Assembly: GCA_023362775.1 (NCBI GenBank)
Contig: JALMGJ010000004.1
Coordinates: 52,725,298-52,789,297 of the forward strand
Direction: 5' to 3'
Length of the DNA: 64,000 nt
DNA from: Charina bottae
Lineage: Eukaryota; Chordata; Lepidosauria; Squamata; Charinaidae
The notes under the pieces are model-generated. The model did not search any database, was not told the DNA's origin, and worked only from the letters and a program-made list of their open reading frames with translations. Of the stretch, positions 1 through 11,136 are shown piece by piece (positions within the stretch are counted from its first letter, which is position 1; each line of letters starts with the position of its first letter). The translations under genes and the position numbers were made by a program.

Positions 1-33
1 GAGAGAATTTCTTTATTTGCTAGGACTGGTATA

Positions 34-631
34 CAGGTAGTTCTCGAGTTACAATGGCAATTGGTAGTGGGATTTCTGTCACTAAGCGATGCAATTGTAA
101 AGTGTGATGTCACATGACCGCATCACTTGGCGATGGCAATCCTGATTGCTGTTGTAACCCCGTGACTGCGTGGGTCATTAAGTGGGAAGAGGCAGGAGTC
201 CCAGGAAAGTGGGTGCTGCGGGTGGTGGCGCCGCAGGAAGGTGCAAGGGAGTGTGGGCGGGCACTAGGGAGAACAGGTGGGCAGGCAGAGGAATGCTGCA
301 GGCAGGCGCGCATGCACGCTACAGAGTGCAGGCAGGTGGGGGGTGCTATGGAGTATGAGAACCCTGGGATCACATCCTTGAGAGAAAGCAGGAGTGACCA
401 TTGATTTTACTTGCAGGAAGCTGGCAGGGAAGGTCACAAATGGCAAACGTGACCACAGAATGCTGCAACTGTCATAAGTGCGAGCCGGTTGCCAGGCACC
501 CAAGTCGCGATCATGTGACCGCAGGGCTGCTGCAACAGCCGGAACTACAGTAGTTGTAAGTACCGCTTGTTCAGTGCCATCGTAACTTTCAACGGTTGCT
601 GAACGAGTGGTCGTAACTCAAAGACTACCTG
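34..631. mobile_element. Tigger/pogo-like non-autonomous DNA transposon
   Basis: Terminal inverted repeats are visible: the left end starts CAGGTAGTTCTCGAGTTAC and the reverse complement of the right end starts CAGGTAGTCTTTGAGTTAC. A TA dinucleotide lies on both sides (32-33 and 632-633), as expected for the Tc1/mariner/pogo superfamily. About 600 bp, with no transposase reading frame, so it would have depended on a transposase supplied in trans. The superfamily call rests on TIR style and the TA duplication only. Confidence 0.7.
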
Positions 632-772
632 TATTTTTTCCCCAAATCATCCAATGTAGACTGTTAACTTGGTTAGTCAATCAATTATGGATTTTATTAC
701 TAGAGCATGTTAGTCCAGGCTGTCGATTTAATATTTTTAGCTGCCCCTTTTAGTTTTCTGTGCAGTCCAGAC

Positions 773-893
773 TCTTTAATGTGAAGTTGCCCGAATTTGA
801 AATAATTTTTCAAATAAATCGTGATCTCCCAGGGAACCCCTAGTGACCTCACGGAACCCTAGGGCTCCACAGAACCCTGGTTGAGAAACCCTG
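773..893 (-). mobile_element. Partial hAT MITE, same family as 16669-16979
   Basis: Reads as the reverse complement of the first ~120 bp of the element at 16669-16979: the terminus CAGGGTTTCTCAACCAGG and the interior with the motif GAAGTTGCCCGAATTTGAAA. The other end is missing, so this is a truncated relic. Confidence 0.65.
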
Positions 894-1807
894 ATCTAAA
901 GAGATGGATCAGAACACTGGACAGAACAGGGTTGTTTCTACAATTGGGACTATTCACTGCCCATATTTGCACTTTTACTTAACTGGATCAAGGGAAAGTG
1001 AGCTGGTTTGCCATGCAAAAATCATAACCAGTCCACTAATCTGGAACACTAACCCAGAAGGCTCTTTGGAGCTCATCTAACTCTCCGGATCTCTTGTGGT
1101 ATTAACAGAATTCAGGAGTTAGTGAATTGCTACCTCTACTTCTGAAGCAGATACGAAGTCCTAGTCCAAACAAACAAATACCATGTCAGGACACAATAGC
1201 CTACTTGTTCATTTGTGGTAACTGGGATTCATTCAAAAATTGGTCATGCCATCAGAAAATGAACATACTACATGCTAAATTCAGCACTCTGAGATCTGGG
1301 AGTTAAAGAGAATATTCCTGGATATTTCTCCTTTACTACCAAAGACAGAGGTAGGAATGTGGGATATACCAGTAAGCTTTCAAGTGAAGCAGGATTTTAA
1401 TGTACTATGTAACTCAAGAGAGTATTATTCATAGTCTTAGACTGGATTTAGGCAGCACAAAGCCATGGCTTATTTAACAGTTATTGGTTTTGGCTTTGCT
1501 AGTGTGTAAGGTCAACCAACTCTTGACAATTACTATTCCAAGCATTTGTAATGCCAACAGATTTGAATACAAGGATACTTTTCTGCAGGCATCCACAGAG
1601 GGAGGTCAAAAAGGTCAAGGTGGTAGCCACAATCATGAGACAAGCCCTGCATTTAATGTACAACATGTTAAAACAGTGTGGATTCCATTGCATGGCAGTG
1701 GCTGCTACCTTGACTTTTTTGATGCCCCCACTTTTCTGTGTGTGTGTCTGTACACACACATATGTTGTTGAAATAGTGTACCAAATATATGTCTATAATA
1801 TTAAAAT
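894..1807. other. No recognised feature
   Basis: AT-rich non-coding sequence with frequent stops in all frames. A short GT/CA-rich patch lies near 1737-1760. I see no repeat family I can name. Confidence 0.4.
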
Positions 1808-1823
1808 AATCTTTTCTAGATGT

Positions 1824-2081
1824 CTATGAAGGTTCTGTCATCCAGGTGGAATTGTCTGTAGCTTGAATCATGTCAACTGGATTTCTATTTTCTCAGTGGA
1901 AACGTTTCGCTCCTTATCCAAGGAGCTTCTTCAGTCTGAGCAAAGTTGGTATTGAGCAAAGTTGGTAAAGTTTAGGATTCCCTTACCAACTTTGCTCAGA
2001 CTGAAGAAGCTCCTTGGATAAGAAGCGAAACGTTTCCACTGAGAAAATAGAAATCCAGTTGACATGATTCAAGCTACAGAC
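1824..2081. mobile_element. Penelope-like fold-back insertion (family A)
   Basis: Flanked by an exact 16-bp target-site duplication, AATCTTTTCTAGATGT, at 1808-1823 and 2082-2097. Inside are two inverted arms of ~100 bp (about 1855-1960 and 1983-2081). The minus arm carries ~31 extra terminal bases (1824-1854) that the plus arm lacks. Each arm holds CTGAAGA, a stem-loop and GAAACGTT, a hammerhead-like core. There is no coding capacity. Assignment to PLEs is by analogy with the coding PLE at 6438-8862, whose tail has the same architecture. Confidence 0.7.
1892..1940 (-). ncRNA. Hammerhead-ribozyme-like motif, family A, minus arm
   Basis: On the minus strand CTGAAGA is followed by a helix II hairpin with a perfect GCTCCTT/AAGGAGC stem and GGAT loop, then GAAA and CGTT. 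Helix I can form as CUCA/UGAG plus GA/UC with a 3-nt bulge. Helix III is only the palindrome ACGU with no loop, so a single molecule would close it poorly. The plus-arm copy (1995-2043) has one mismatch in helix II. Catalysis is inferred from the fold alone. Confidence 0.5.
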
Positions 2082-2195
2082 AATCTTTTCTAGATGTACC
2101 CAGTTGGTTGAATTGATTGATTCATTATGTGCCATCAAATTGTTGTTGATTCTTAGTTGAATGGAACAGGAAAAAAGGCAATGATGGAAGGATAG

Positions 2196-2442
2196 AAAGC
2201 AAAGGATTAAAATACAAAGAAGGTTGATAAAGAAAGCAGCCAACTGGAAAATTCTTATGGCAGCTGGAACCCCCACCAACCCTATCAGGGCAAGCTACTG
2301 TATATAAACAGAGAGCAAACCCCACTCCCTTCTCGCACTGAAGATGTTGCCTAGTCTGGCAATGAAACGTCTGCAAGAAAACAAGGCTCAGAGAGCACCA
2401 AGGACTCCACAGTTCAAACCTGAGCTACAGATATTCTCTTTG
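2196..2442 (+). mobile_element. Penelope-like element tail (family B, same as 6438-8862)
   Basis: Shares TATATAAACAGAGAGCAA, the CACTCCCT tract, the hammerhead-like core and CACCAAGGACTCCACAG with the tail of the PLE at 6438-8862. It runs ~35 nt further, ending near TATTCTCTTTGATTG. That extra terminus matches the outer end of the inverted arm at 50172, so this copy may be the isolated inverted arm of a minus-oriented element. The left boundary is uncertain and I could not find a TSD. Confidence 0.65.
2330..2379 (+). ncRNA. Hammerhead-ribozyme-like motif, family B
   Basis: Order: helix I strand TTCTCGCA, core CTGAAGA, helix II hairpin TTGCC/GGCAA with TAGTCT loop, GAAA, CGTC, helix I strand TGCAAGAA. 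The two helix I strands pair at 7 of 8 positions and lie exactly next to CTGAAGA and after GUC (expected cleavage after 2371). Helix III is the 4-nt palindrome ACGU. Compared with the copy at 8779, one helix I G-U pair has become G-C, a compensatory-type change. Confidence 0.6.
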
Positions 2443-3905
2443 ATTGGAATCCAGGTGTCATTCTATGGAGAGGATTAAGAAAAAAAAGGCAAGAAGATTG
2501 AAAGAAATCAAAGAGAGGAAAAGGTTTAAAAGGACAACATCAGAATCCCACAAGACAATGACACAGAATCCAACAAGTTTTTTTTTAAAAAAAATTGCAA
2601 CACTGCACAGTAGAGCCTAACACAGAATCATCCTCGGGTTTTAAAACTGGATTTCCTTCAAATGCTTTACAGTATCTGTATCTTTCAGTTCCTCCAAGAA
2701 ACTGAACTTTTACATGTCTGTTTAATTTTTGTTTTGAGCATTTGTAAAATGCATTTGTAAAGCAAATGCAAACATTTTATTCACTGATTAGTTACAGTGA
2801 ATGTTTAGTACTCCACATATAGCTGGGGGTGGGGGGGAGCTGAAAGCTCTATTAAGGCAGCTTTACACATAATAAGGGCTACTTTAAACAGAATATGTAA
2901 ATAAAAACGTATTATGACAAAGAAAAATTTAACAAAAAAATTACTTACTTGTGCACCCATGTTCAGTTTCCATGTTTTTTTAAAAAAAATCCAAGACATC
3001 TTGAAGCAAGTTGAACACCTGTTCTACAAGCTCTAGGGAAACAAGGAGTATCAGTAAAGGGGAAAAACAGATGGTAGGAACACATAGAAAAAGAGATCAA
3101 GAAAATAGAAGCAGAATGCCTATGTTTTCATTCATCTTGCTAGTAGGAAATGATTGACAAATTGCTCAAAGGAGGAGCAAATCCAACAACAAAGGCATCT
3201 GTTTTGTAAAAATATTACCAAACCTACCAGAACACAGAGAAGGCAGAAGCTTGGCTAAGAAACAAGAACATGAAGAGACTGAATGATCTGTCTCTTTTTT
3301 TACATAATGTATTGACTTCCTGGGTGGAGCCAATACATTCAGAGATTGCTGTTGGGTGAAATAATTGTTGACAATTATGAAATTGAAACTCAAGTAGTTC
3401 TATGTAATTATGCCACTTCTTTTGGCAGACAGGGTACTTCCTCAAAAGTGGTATCACTTTCAACACTTCCAAAACGCTAAACTCTCAACCTAAATACTAG
3501 GTGAAACATTTCTGTCCTATGCACAATAATGGGAAGACTGAGCCAGGATCTCCAGTTTATTCAATAGGAATTTAAATTCTGGTACTTCACCTCATCCTTG
3601 AATGGACATTTTAGGGTGTGTTTATGCATTGGATGATCAAAGCTAACACGAGAATGCAGCAATAAAACCCACATTTCCAAACTAATTCTCCTAGCTACAT
3701 CACCCTTGCTTAAGAAGCAGAACTCAAACAGGTGTTTTAGCAAAGTTTATCCCCTCTCAATTTAATGCATAAAACAATGGCAATTTCTTAAAACTAAAGA
3801 ACGGCTTACACTTTTTGAATTCTTTGATTCTTTGTATATTTCAGTGTAGTACTGTTTCCATTAAAGTCACATAATGCACAGCATGTTTTCATCTTCAGTG
3901 TTCGA
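2443..3905. other. No recognised feature
   Basis: AT-rich unique-looking sequence with short homopolymer runs (for example T8/A8 near 2580 and G8 near 2830). No coding signal or repeat family recognised. Confidence 0.4.
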
Positions 3906-3959
3906 GAAGGATGAAGGAACATATACTTAACCCTAACCCTAATCCCCTCTGTCCCCATA

Positions 3960-4440
3960 CTAATACAAGGAGGTCCTTCGCTGGACTGGTCATGTTGTTC
4001 GAATGCCTGACCATCGTCTTCCAAAGCAGCTACTTTACTCCCAACTTAAGAATGGAAAACGGAATACTGGTGGACACCAAAAGAGATTCAAAGACACTCT
4101 TAAAGCTAATTTTAAAAAATGTAATATCAGCATTGAGAACTGGGAAGCCCTAACTCATGAGCGTTTCAATTGGAGGTCAGCCTTTATTAAAGGCGCTACG
4201 GACTTTGAAGAAGCACGAGTACAGGGCGAAAGGGAGAAAAGAGCTAAAAGGAAGGCACGTCAGGCAAACCCTCATCATGACCGTCTCCCACCCGGAAACC
4301 TATGACCTCATTGTGGGAGGTTGTGCGGATCCAGAATTGGCCTTTACAGCCACTTACGGATCCACTGTTAAAATTTTACCCTTGGAAGACAATCTTACTC
4401 GGCTACGAGTGCTCGCCAATGATGACAAGGAGATCCATTA
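3960..4440 (+). pseudogene. LINE reverse transcriptase C-terminal relic
   Basis: Two overlapping plus frames encode the typical C-terminal end of an animal LINE polyprotein. One reads VMLFECLTI around the WTGHVVRMPDHRLPKQL-type segment; the other reads GGHQKRFKDTL, ENWEALTHERFNWRSAF and a basic RKARQ tail. After a frame change a CGSRIGL-like Cys/His finger follows at about 4330-4360. The remnant has no RT catalytic core and is split by frameshifts. Clade assignment (L2, jockey or RTE type) is not secure. A short AACCCTAACCCTAA string precedes it at about 3930-3945. Confidence 0.6.
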
Positions 4441-4445
4441 GTCAG

Positions 4446-5297
4446 TATTCTAAACAAACTAACTGTAGCTGTAAACTAGCTGTAAAATTGACATCTGAAA
4501 TAAACAATGGTTGCTTGTTCGATGCAATCAATGAATGTACCCCCTCAGGTTGTAAGCATTCTAAAGGTGCAATGTATCTATCAGAAAACAAGACTGCTAA
4601 CATTGCCAAAAACAGCCACCTGAGTGGATGATGTTTGATGCAATGTGAGACAATGGTAGACCACCACCAGTTTCACCATCAGCTGATATTTGAAGGTTGG
4701 GAAGTACAATTTCACGGCAACTTGTGATATTGCCATTTCAATTCACAAATCCCTTTCCCAGACATATTGCTGAAATGTTGATGTATTAGTGTGTATGACA
4801 AACAGCTGGTTTCCATGTTTACCCTGTCCCCACAAATACTGTAAATCTATCTAGTTGCTGCACTTCATCATTCATCTCCAAATCCTCCGGGAGAAGAGCA
4901 CCACTGTTCAGTGCCTAAAAATGTGGGAGGCTATATTGTTCCTACAGGTACCACTGTGCCTGCAAAGTTTTCCCCATTTTATTTATAAACTTATGACCAT
5001 CTATTGTGAAAGAGGAAGCATCACTTGCTCAATTTAATTTGTGTGAGAGTAAATGAAATAGAGGATATCTTCCAGAAAAACTATTTGGTTACACAAGCCA
5101 AATGTAAAAATGACAAATTAGATAGAAAGCATTCTACATTCTTTTGCCTTCACGGATGACAGCGAATCACAGAACTAGGAAGGACCATAAAATGAAGCAG
5201 GTTAAAATAATACATTCCTTGTTAGACAACAAACTTTCAGAGAATGGCAGAAAGCTATAAAGAAGACAAGGCACATGGATTTCAGATATTGGGGACC
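4446..5297. other. No recognised feature
   Basis: Non-coding AT-rich sequence; no repeat family or RNA gene recognised. Confidence 0.4.
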
Positions 5298-5313
5298 ATT
5301 TATTATTCAATGG

Positions 5314-5391
5314 TTGTTGTGGGTTTTCCGGGCTGTGTGGCCGTGTTCTGGCAGTTTTGGTTCCTAACGTTTATAGCCTTCGACTATACAT
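5314..5391 (-). mobile_element. Penelope-like mini-insert (family C), 78 bp
   Basis: Flanked by a 16-bp TSD with one mismatch (5298-5313 and 5392-5407, ATTTATTATTCAATGG against ATTTATTATTCATTGG). On the minus strand the interior reads AAACGTTAGGAACC, CTGCCAGAACACGGCC and ACACAGCCCGGAAAACCC, the same tail as the insert at 22000-22131. The first ~19 minus-strand bases (ATGTATAGTCGAAGGCT) are a terminal piece that in common squamate copies lies at the other end in the opposite orientation. This insert is therefore rearranged, with a break beside the hammerhead core. Confidence 0.6.
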
Positions 5392-5407
5392 ATTTATTAT
5401 TCATTGG

Positions 5408-6194
5408 ATTTCTATCCAACCTCTCCTCCAGAAGCTCAAGGCACCATATAGCACTCCCTTCTCCAATTTTTCCCTGCAGCAAGAATCTCGGAAGATAGAT
5501 TAGTGATTAGCCCAGTCAACCAGTGAGCTTCCATGACAAAGAATGGACTTCACCATTGCACAGGCAGAATGGAAGCATCATCAGTACTTACTTCGGGATT
5601 TGTTCCTTTCTTTGCCCACACAAGCCCCAGTGAGTAGTTTGCAACATTTGAGAATCCTACTGAGATATATGGACTAAATTTTAATTATTAGAAGTACTAT
5701 CTATCTTTCTTTCCCAGCCCTAATCCCAATGAAATCCTTACTCTTCTTCATGGGGGTTCAATGGGTATCAAAAGAATTCACTTACCATTTTAGGGGTTGT
5801 GATGCTGCATAGTTTGAAAACACAATGATACTGGTGAATTAATTACTTGCTCATGTGCTTCTCTTCTATGTTGGTTCAACCTTGCAGAGTTCCATTTGCT
5901 GCCTGAAACTGGTTCATCTAATTTGGCTAGGGCAAGTCAGCATTTTTGTTACAGATAGGACTTAAAGCAGAACGTGCATTTGAAATTCCAAGACTGTAAT
6001 GGAAATATAAAAGTGTCAATACAAGTTTCAGAGGGGTAGTTATATAAGAATGTATAGAGAACAGAGAAACATTTTCTAAAATGCATTTCATTTTATCTTA
6101 ATTTCCTATCACAATGTGTAGGCTGAATGACACAATAATTAAGCAGCTGTATAGGCTGGCTTGAAAACCATTGTCAAAGATTGCATACCAGTGG
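5408..6194. other. No recognised feature
   Basis: Non-coding, AT-rich; nothing recognised. Confidence 0.4.
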
Positions 6195-6437
6195 TTCTTG
6201 TCAAACGAGTGGGATAATGGCCTCAATACCACAAGGTTCAGCCCTTGACCAGGAGCTTTCAGTATTTTTATTAATTATTTGGATAAGAAGATGGAGGGAA
6301 CACTCATCAAATGTGCAGATAGGATAGTTAATGCCATAGAAGTCAGAAATAAATTTCAAAGCAATCATGACAGTTTAGAGAAATGGGCTGATTATAACAG
6401 AGTAAAATTTAACAGAGACATATTGTATTTAAAAAAT
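6195..6437 (+). pseudogene. CR1-like LINE RT fragment, 5' part
   Basis: Encodes a decayed version of a CR1-type RT core: a PQGSAL-like segment near 6230, then DKKMEGTLIKCAD (the usual FADD motif reads CADR) and LEKWADYNRVKFNRD. The fragment stops abruptly at 6437, where the Penelope element begins. The reading resumes in the same register at 8863, so this is one LINE copy split by a later insertion. Confidence 0.65.
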
Positions 6438-6438
6438 G

Positions 6439-8619
6439 ATACGGCTAATGATCATGGACACCCACCTCAGATTAAACAAATATCAACACACCACAGACAG
6501 CCTCAAGGAACAACTAGAACAGACTATGACACCTGAACACATCAACATGCTGACTACTACCATCAAGACCACATCACTGAGACAAGCAGAAAAAAGGAAA
6601 GCTAAACTCCAAACTAAACTACGTAAGTTAAACCCCAGAAACAAAGAAGTACCGGAACCGGAATGGGTGATCAACATGTCCAGCCGCCCATAATCCATTG
6701 CAGAACACTATATCCTACAGAGAGGCCTCAATTACAACACAGAGGATGCAAATAAGTTAGAATTCTTTGCAGCTTTAGAAGCAGCATTGAAAACTACAGG
6801 ACTTACCACAGAAACCCAAGAGAACGTAAGACAGATAATCGTACCACAAACCAGAAGGACATGGAAACAGAACCAACTGAAAGCAGAGGACAGAGCAGCA
6901 CTCAAAAACCTAAAGATGGACCAAACTATCATCATCCTCCCAGCAGACAAAGGCCACACCGCCGTCATTATGGACAGATCGCAATATATACAAAAGGCTA
7001 AAGAATTACTTGAGGACAAAGAAACCTACACCCTAGTAAACACCAATCCCATACAGAAACTGGACAACAAAGTAAAAAGAACTCTTAACTACCTCACCAA
7101 GAAAGGTCAAAGCACAAAAGAAGAACAGAGGTGGATGAAAAGCAGTGGATCCATCCTCCCACACTTCTATGGACACCCCAAAATACACAAACCTGGCATA
7201 CCACTTCAGCCAATTGTATCGTTACCAGGGACTCCCACTTACAACATAGCTAAAGAGCTCACAAAAAAACTTAGGCATCTTACAGAGGAGAACAAATATT
7301 CTATCAACTCTCCACTACAGTGCCTCCAGAAAATCAAAGACTTAAAAATAGAAGAAGATGAAACTATGGTGTCATTCGATGTCATTCCATAGACCCAGCA
7401 CTAGCAAAAGAATCCATGACAGCAGTTCTACGAAACACACCCGACCTAGTCAAATACACTAAGATAGAAATACCCAGAATCATTGACCTCATCGACCTCT
7501 GCCTCACTACCTACTTTCAGTTTGATGGACAAATATTCCAACAAATCAAAGGAACACCCATGGGATCACCACTTTCAGGACTCATAGCAGAGATTGTAAT
7601 GCAGCGTCTAGAAATGATAGCACTCCCACATATACAACCCAAAGTATGGATCTGGTATGTAGATGACACCTTCGTCATAATAAAAAAGGAACAACTGGAG
7701 GAAACACATGAAACCATCAACAACTTCAATGGAATAAAATTCACAATGGAAGAAGAAAACAACAACACACTACCCTTCTTGAACATCCTCATCAGTAGAG
7801 GAAAGGATGGCATTCTAGAAACACAAGTCTACTGGAAATCTACCCACACTAACCAAGTGCTCCATTACCAAAGCAACAACCCAACATCCCGCAAGAGAAG
7901 CTGTGTAAGAACATTATTCAGATGAGCACTAACGCACTGCAGTAACCCAGAACACCAGAAAAAGGAAACAGATAATTTATACAGCATCTTCCAGCAAAAT
8001 GGATACCCACTCAACTTTATCAAAAAAGTGCCTGACCACCCAACCCATTACAACACAACCAACAGAAGCTATGAAAAGGATTACACTGCCATACATCAGA
8101 AACATCTCAGAAACTACCGATAGACTGTTACAACCACATGGCATCACCATAGCACATAAACCAACCAAAACCCTTCAGAACATCTTAAGTAACCCAAAAG
8201 ACCCAGTAGCCCAAGAAGAAAAAACAGGAGTTATCTACAACATACAGTGTAAGGACTGTAGCAGCCACTATGTAGGACAGACGGGCAGAAGACTAGCAGA
8301 GCGCATCCATGAACACCAACTAGCAGTCAGAAGACACAATGAAAACTCCTTAATCTCACAACACATGGACAGACTCAACCATACTTTCAACTGGGAAACG
8401 ATGAGCATCTTAAACCAAGCCAAATCCAAAAATGCTAGAGAATACCTGGAAGCTTGGCACTCAGACAAAGCAGCCATCAACAGACACATAGAGGTAAACA
8501 TTTACATACCATTCATAAGAGACAATAGAAAAGCCAGAAGACCAGAACACCTCCTTGCCAGCAATCAACACCCAGATATGCAAAGATTAACACCAGGATT
8601 AGCACCAGAGGAACAATAA
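6439..8619 (+). pseudogene. Penelope-like RT / GIY-YIG endonuclease ORF, disrupted
   Basis: The product would copy the element's RNA at a nicked target (RT) and cut the target (GIY-YIG nuclease). Domains in order: an N-terminal basic region (to ~6900), then RT motifs GIPLQPIVS (~7200), VSFDV (motif A, ~7370), GTPMGSPLS (motif B, ~7555), WYVDDTFVI (motif C, ~7655), the PLE-typical LPFLNILIS (~7770), and a Cys-containing linker (CKDC, ~8250) leading into HYVGQTGRR (GIY-YIG core, ~8270). The ORF ends at a stop after PEEQ (8619). Breaks: TAA at 6691-6693, a frameshift with a small loss just after motif A (~7380), TGA at 7923-7925, and a further frame change between 7950 and 8090. The catalytic YVDD survives but the ORF cannot make one protein. 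Confidence 0.85.
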
Positions 8620-8778
8620 AACAGCACAATATACCCTAATCAAGGAACTATCAACTCAGTCAATCAACCAAGCAGCAAACAACAGCCCAATCAAGGAACT
8701 CCTAAGGAGAGAACAAAACCCCCACCAACACAAGCTGGACAAGCCATGGTATATAAACAGAGAGCAAGTCCCACTCCC

Positions 8779-8828
8779 TTTTTGCACTGAAGATGTTGCC
8801 TAGTCTGGTAATGAAACGTCTGCAAGAA
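8779..8828 (+). ncRNA. Hammerhead-ribozyme-like motif in the PLE tail
   Basis: Helix I strands TTTTTGCA (8779-8786) and TGCAAGAA (8821-8828) pair over 8 positions including one G-U. The core CTGAAGA is at 8787-8793, helix II TTGCC/GGTAA with its loop at 8794-8812 (one G-U), GAAA at 8813-8816, and CGTC at 8817-8820, with predicted cleavage after 8820. CUGANGA and GAAA are the invariant hammerhead strands. Helix III is limited to the ACGU palindrome. PLE hammerheads have been reported in the literature; activity of this copy is inference. Confidence 0.65.
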
Positions 8829-8862
8829 AACAACAATGCTCAGAGAGCACCAAGGACTGCAC

Positions 8863-9330
8863 TGTATCAAAACTTTCACTTACAAAATAGAAACTGAATG
8901 GATAATTATAGGATGAGAGATACTGCACTTGGCTTGGTGATTGTATCTGTGAAAACCATCTTGGAATCTTTGTAGAATAGAAGGTAATTGCAAACCAAAT
9001 ATGAGCATGATGTAAAAAGGTAAATGTACTGCAAGAATAGAAATATAGTTTCAAAATCACAGCAAGTAATAATTCACTTTATTCTGTACTAATTGGTATT
9101 GCATCCAGTTCTGAGCACCAATTTTAAGAAGGATTTAGAGAAACTGGAACAAGTTTGGAGAGGAATAATAAGGATCATTAGGGAATTAGAAACTAAGTTC
9201 TGCTCATTATGATTGAAGAAATTGGAAATGCTTAGCCTTGAGAAGACTGGTGGCATATATATTGACACTCTTAAAAACCTGAAGGAGTACCACACAGAAG
9301 GTTATTGTTCCCTCCTCTTCTTTCTCCCCA
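8863..9330 (+). pseudogene. CR1-like LINE RT fragment, 3' part
   Basis: Continues the reading interrupted at 6437: an NYRMRDTALG-like stretch near 8905, an LGIFV-like stretch near 8960, then a QFWAP-type segment at ~9100, LEKLEQVWRGIIRIIREL at ~9140 and LKNLKEYHTEGYCSL at ~9280. Several stops and shifts make it a dead relic. The fit of both halves to one CR1-type RT supports nesting of the PLE. Confidence 0.6.
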
Positions 9331-11120
9331 TTCTCCATGATATAAAACAATATACTATACTTTCCCTTGGTAAGAACTGAGTGCAATTTATGGATTCAAG
9401 ATGACTGCTGGAAATCAGTAGTCCTGTGAAGTGAAATATTTGCAAGTTTACTCTGCCCTGAACTCCAGTATTACTATGTGCACATTTGGAAACGCCATCA
9501 CGGAAGTTAACTTGTGTTTACAGACATCAAGGATGTATTTTCACTTGACAATGCAATCCTTACATAAGATGTTTCTCTACCTTGCAGTAGCCAATAACTC
9601 CTTCCAGTTTTGGATCCTTTTCTTTAAACTTTATAGAGTGTAGAGTATGTACAAAATGTATGTTGCTAATTTCTCATCTTGATTCCAAGGCATTTACATT
9701 TATCTTAAGTAGATAACTAACTGTTGGTCACACCACCCAGGAAAAACACTTTCTTACATTCAGCATAATCTCCCACAAATATCTCAAGTTGTCCATCAGT
9801 CTAGACAAGTCTTCCTCTTGGTCTATCCAGAACTTCCGTCCAGAGTTCCTCTGTGACATCAGGATGATTTTCTTTCCTAATAACATAGTTCAACTTCTAT
9901 CAAACATGGCTTATAACTTCAGACAACATTAATAAGTTAGAGCCCGCATGATAGATCAACTTCTAAGCCACATGGCAGCTATCATAGCCAAAATTCTTTT
10001 TGCCAGGCTCTCAATTCTGGTCCTACATGGAATAGATTACCAGATTATGTTGTTATACCCCCAACCATAGTACAACGCTATCTCCATTAGGCAGAATTTA
10101 AAAACTTTGCTGAGGATACACCTTCTTTCCACTTCCCTTAAAGAGTGTTACAGAAATGCACTGATCAGGAGCTCATCTTTCCCATCTGGGGCCCTGAAAT
10201 GGTTGCAGAGGATCATCATCATATTAGCTACTTGAAGTATATCATCTTTCCAGAGAACTATTATATTTTTAGCTTGTTTTTCAAGATCAAGTGAAACAAG
10301 TGGCCTCAGAGAACGCCACCGTGGCATTGTAACAATAATCATAAATAATCCTGCCTCTGTGGATATTTTTTCCTCTGTGCCTGGCCAGAAGTTCTTATAT
10401 ACGTGTTTCAATTGATTCTACGTATAATCAGAATCCTCCAAACAATATGATACATAATGATGAGACCTTTCTTCACTCCTTCGTGGACAAGGAAATTGCC
10501 TTACCTTTGGTTTCTGATGCAACTAGATCACCCGTCCAAATATGAGACAGATCTTCCACTAGATCTGACAGCCTAGTTCCTTGATTTCAGATGCTCCTGG
10601 CCAAGTTCCACATATTGGAGGCTTCATATTGATCCTCAACATCTATCCTAGTTCATTAGGGCTTGATTTACAGCCTCCTGTTCTCCAATCTTCTACTTGT
10701 TCCTCCTTTTTCTTAAGATCTGGGCCCTGGCTTTAATCTTCTTTAAGGTTTATTTTCTCTCCTATTTCAGTATTTCATGGTCTTATGGTCTTTTTCAAAC
10801 AGCTCCCAAGGAATTTATTGTTACATTTCCTAATACTTCTCCACAAATCCACCTCCTACTTCAGTCTGGGGTCCATATGAACAACTTAACCTTCTAAATC
10901 TCTTATTTTTTTACAGACCTTTCTTGTTTAAGGTGATATTTCTGGTGGTCAATTATCTGTGTTTGGTATGAGAACTCTGAATTCTTCACCTGGAGTCCCT
11001 GTTCCTCTAGTTCCAGCTAAGATGATTCTACAGCCTGACCTTATCTGTCTCTAGGAAGGTATTCCACATTCCATCACAACCAACTATTGCTTTTCCTACC
11101 TTTTTTCTTGTATTAACCTC
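9331..11120. other. Mostly unrecognised; weak LINE relic at 9990-10140
   Basis: No gene seen. At ~10020-10140 the plus strand encodes a weak LHGIDY / LWN-type stretch and a KNFAEDT-like end, reminiscent of the C-terminal tail of L2/CR1-like LINEs but too decayed to be sure. The rest is AT-rich non-coding sequence. Confidence 0.35.
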
Positions 11121-11136
11121 AGATTTGGAACACTTT

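Larger units (their letters stand above)
6438..8862 (+). mobile_element. Penelope-like retroelement, near full length, inactive
   Basis: Inserted into a CR1-like LINE. A diverged duplication of the target, TGTATTTAAAA (from 6424) against TGTATCAAAAC (from 8863), brackets it. Inside are a broken RT plus GIY-YIG reading frame and a ~240-bp tail with TATATAAACAGAGAGCAA, a hammerhead-like motif and the terminus CACCAAGGACTGCAC. PLEs are a separate class of eukaryotic retroelements whose RT resembles telomerase and which integrate with a GIY-YIG nuclease. The exact left end is uncertain by ~10 bp. Confidence 0.8.

Noticed and set aside
114..404. 96-codon open frame inside the first MITE
   Set aside because: Lies within a non-autonomous DNA transposon, overlapped by other open frames, with no domain or start context.
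3928..3945. Telomere-like AACCCTAACCCTAA next to a LINE relic
   Set aside because: Only about 2.5 units; too short to call an interstitial telomere or telomere-targeted insertion.
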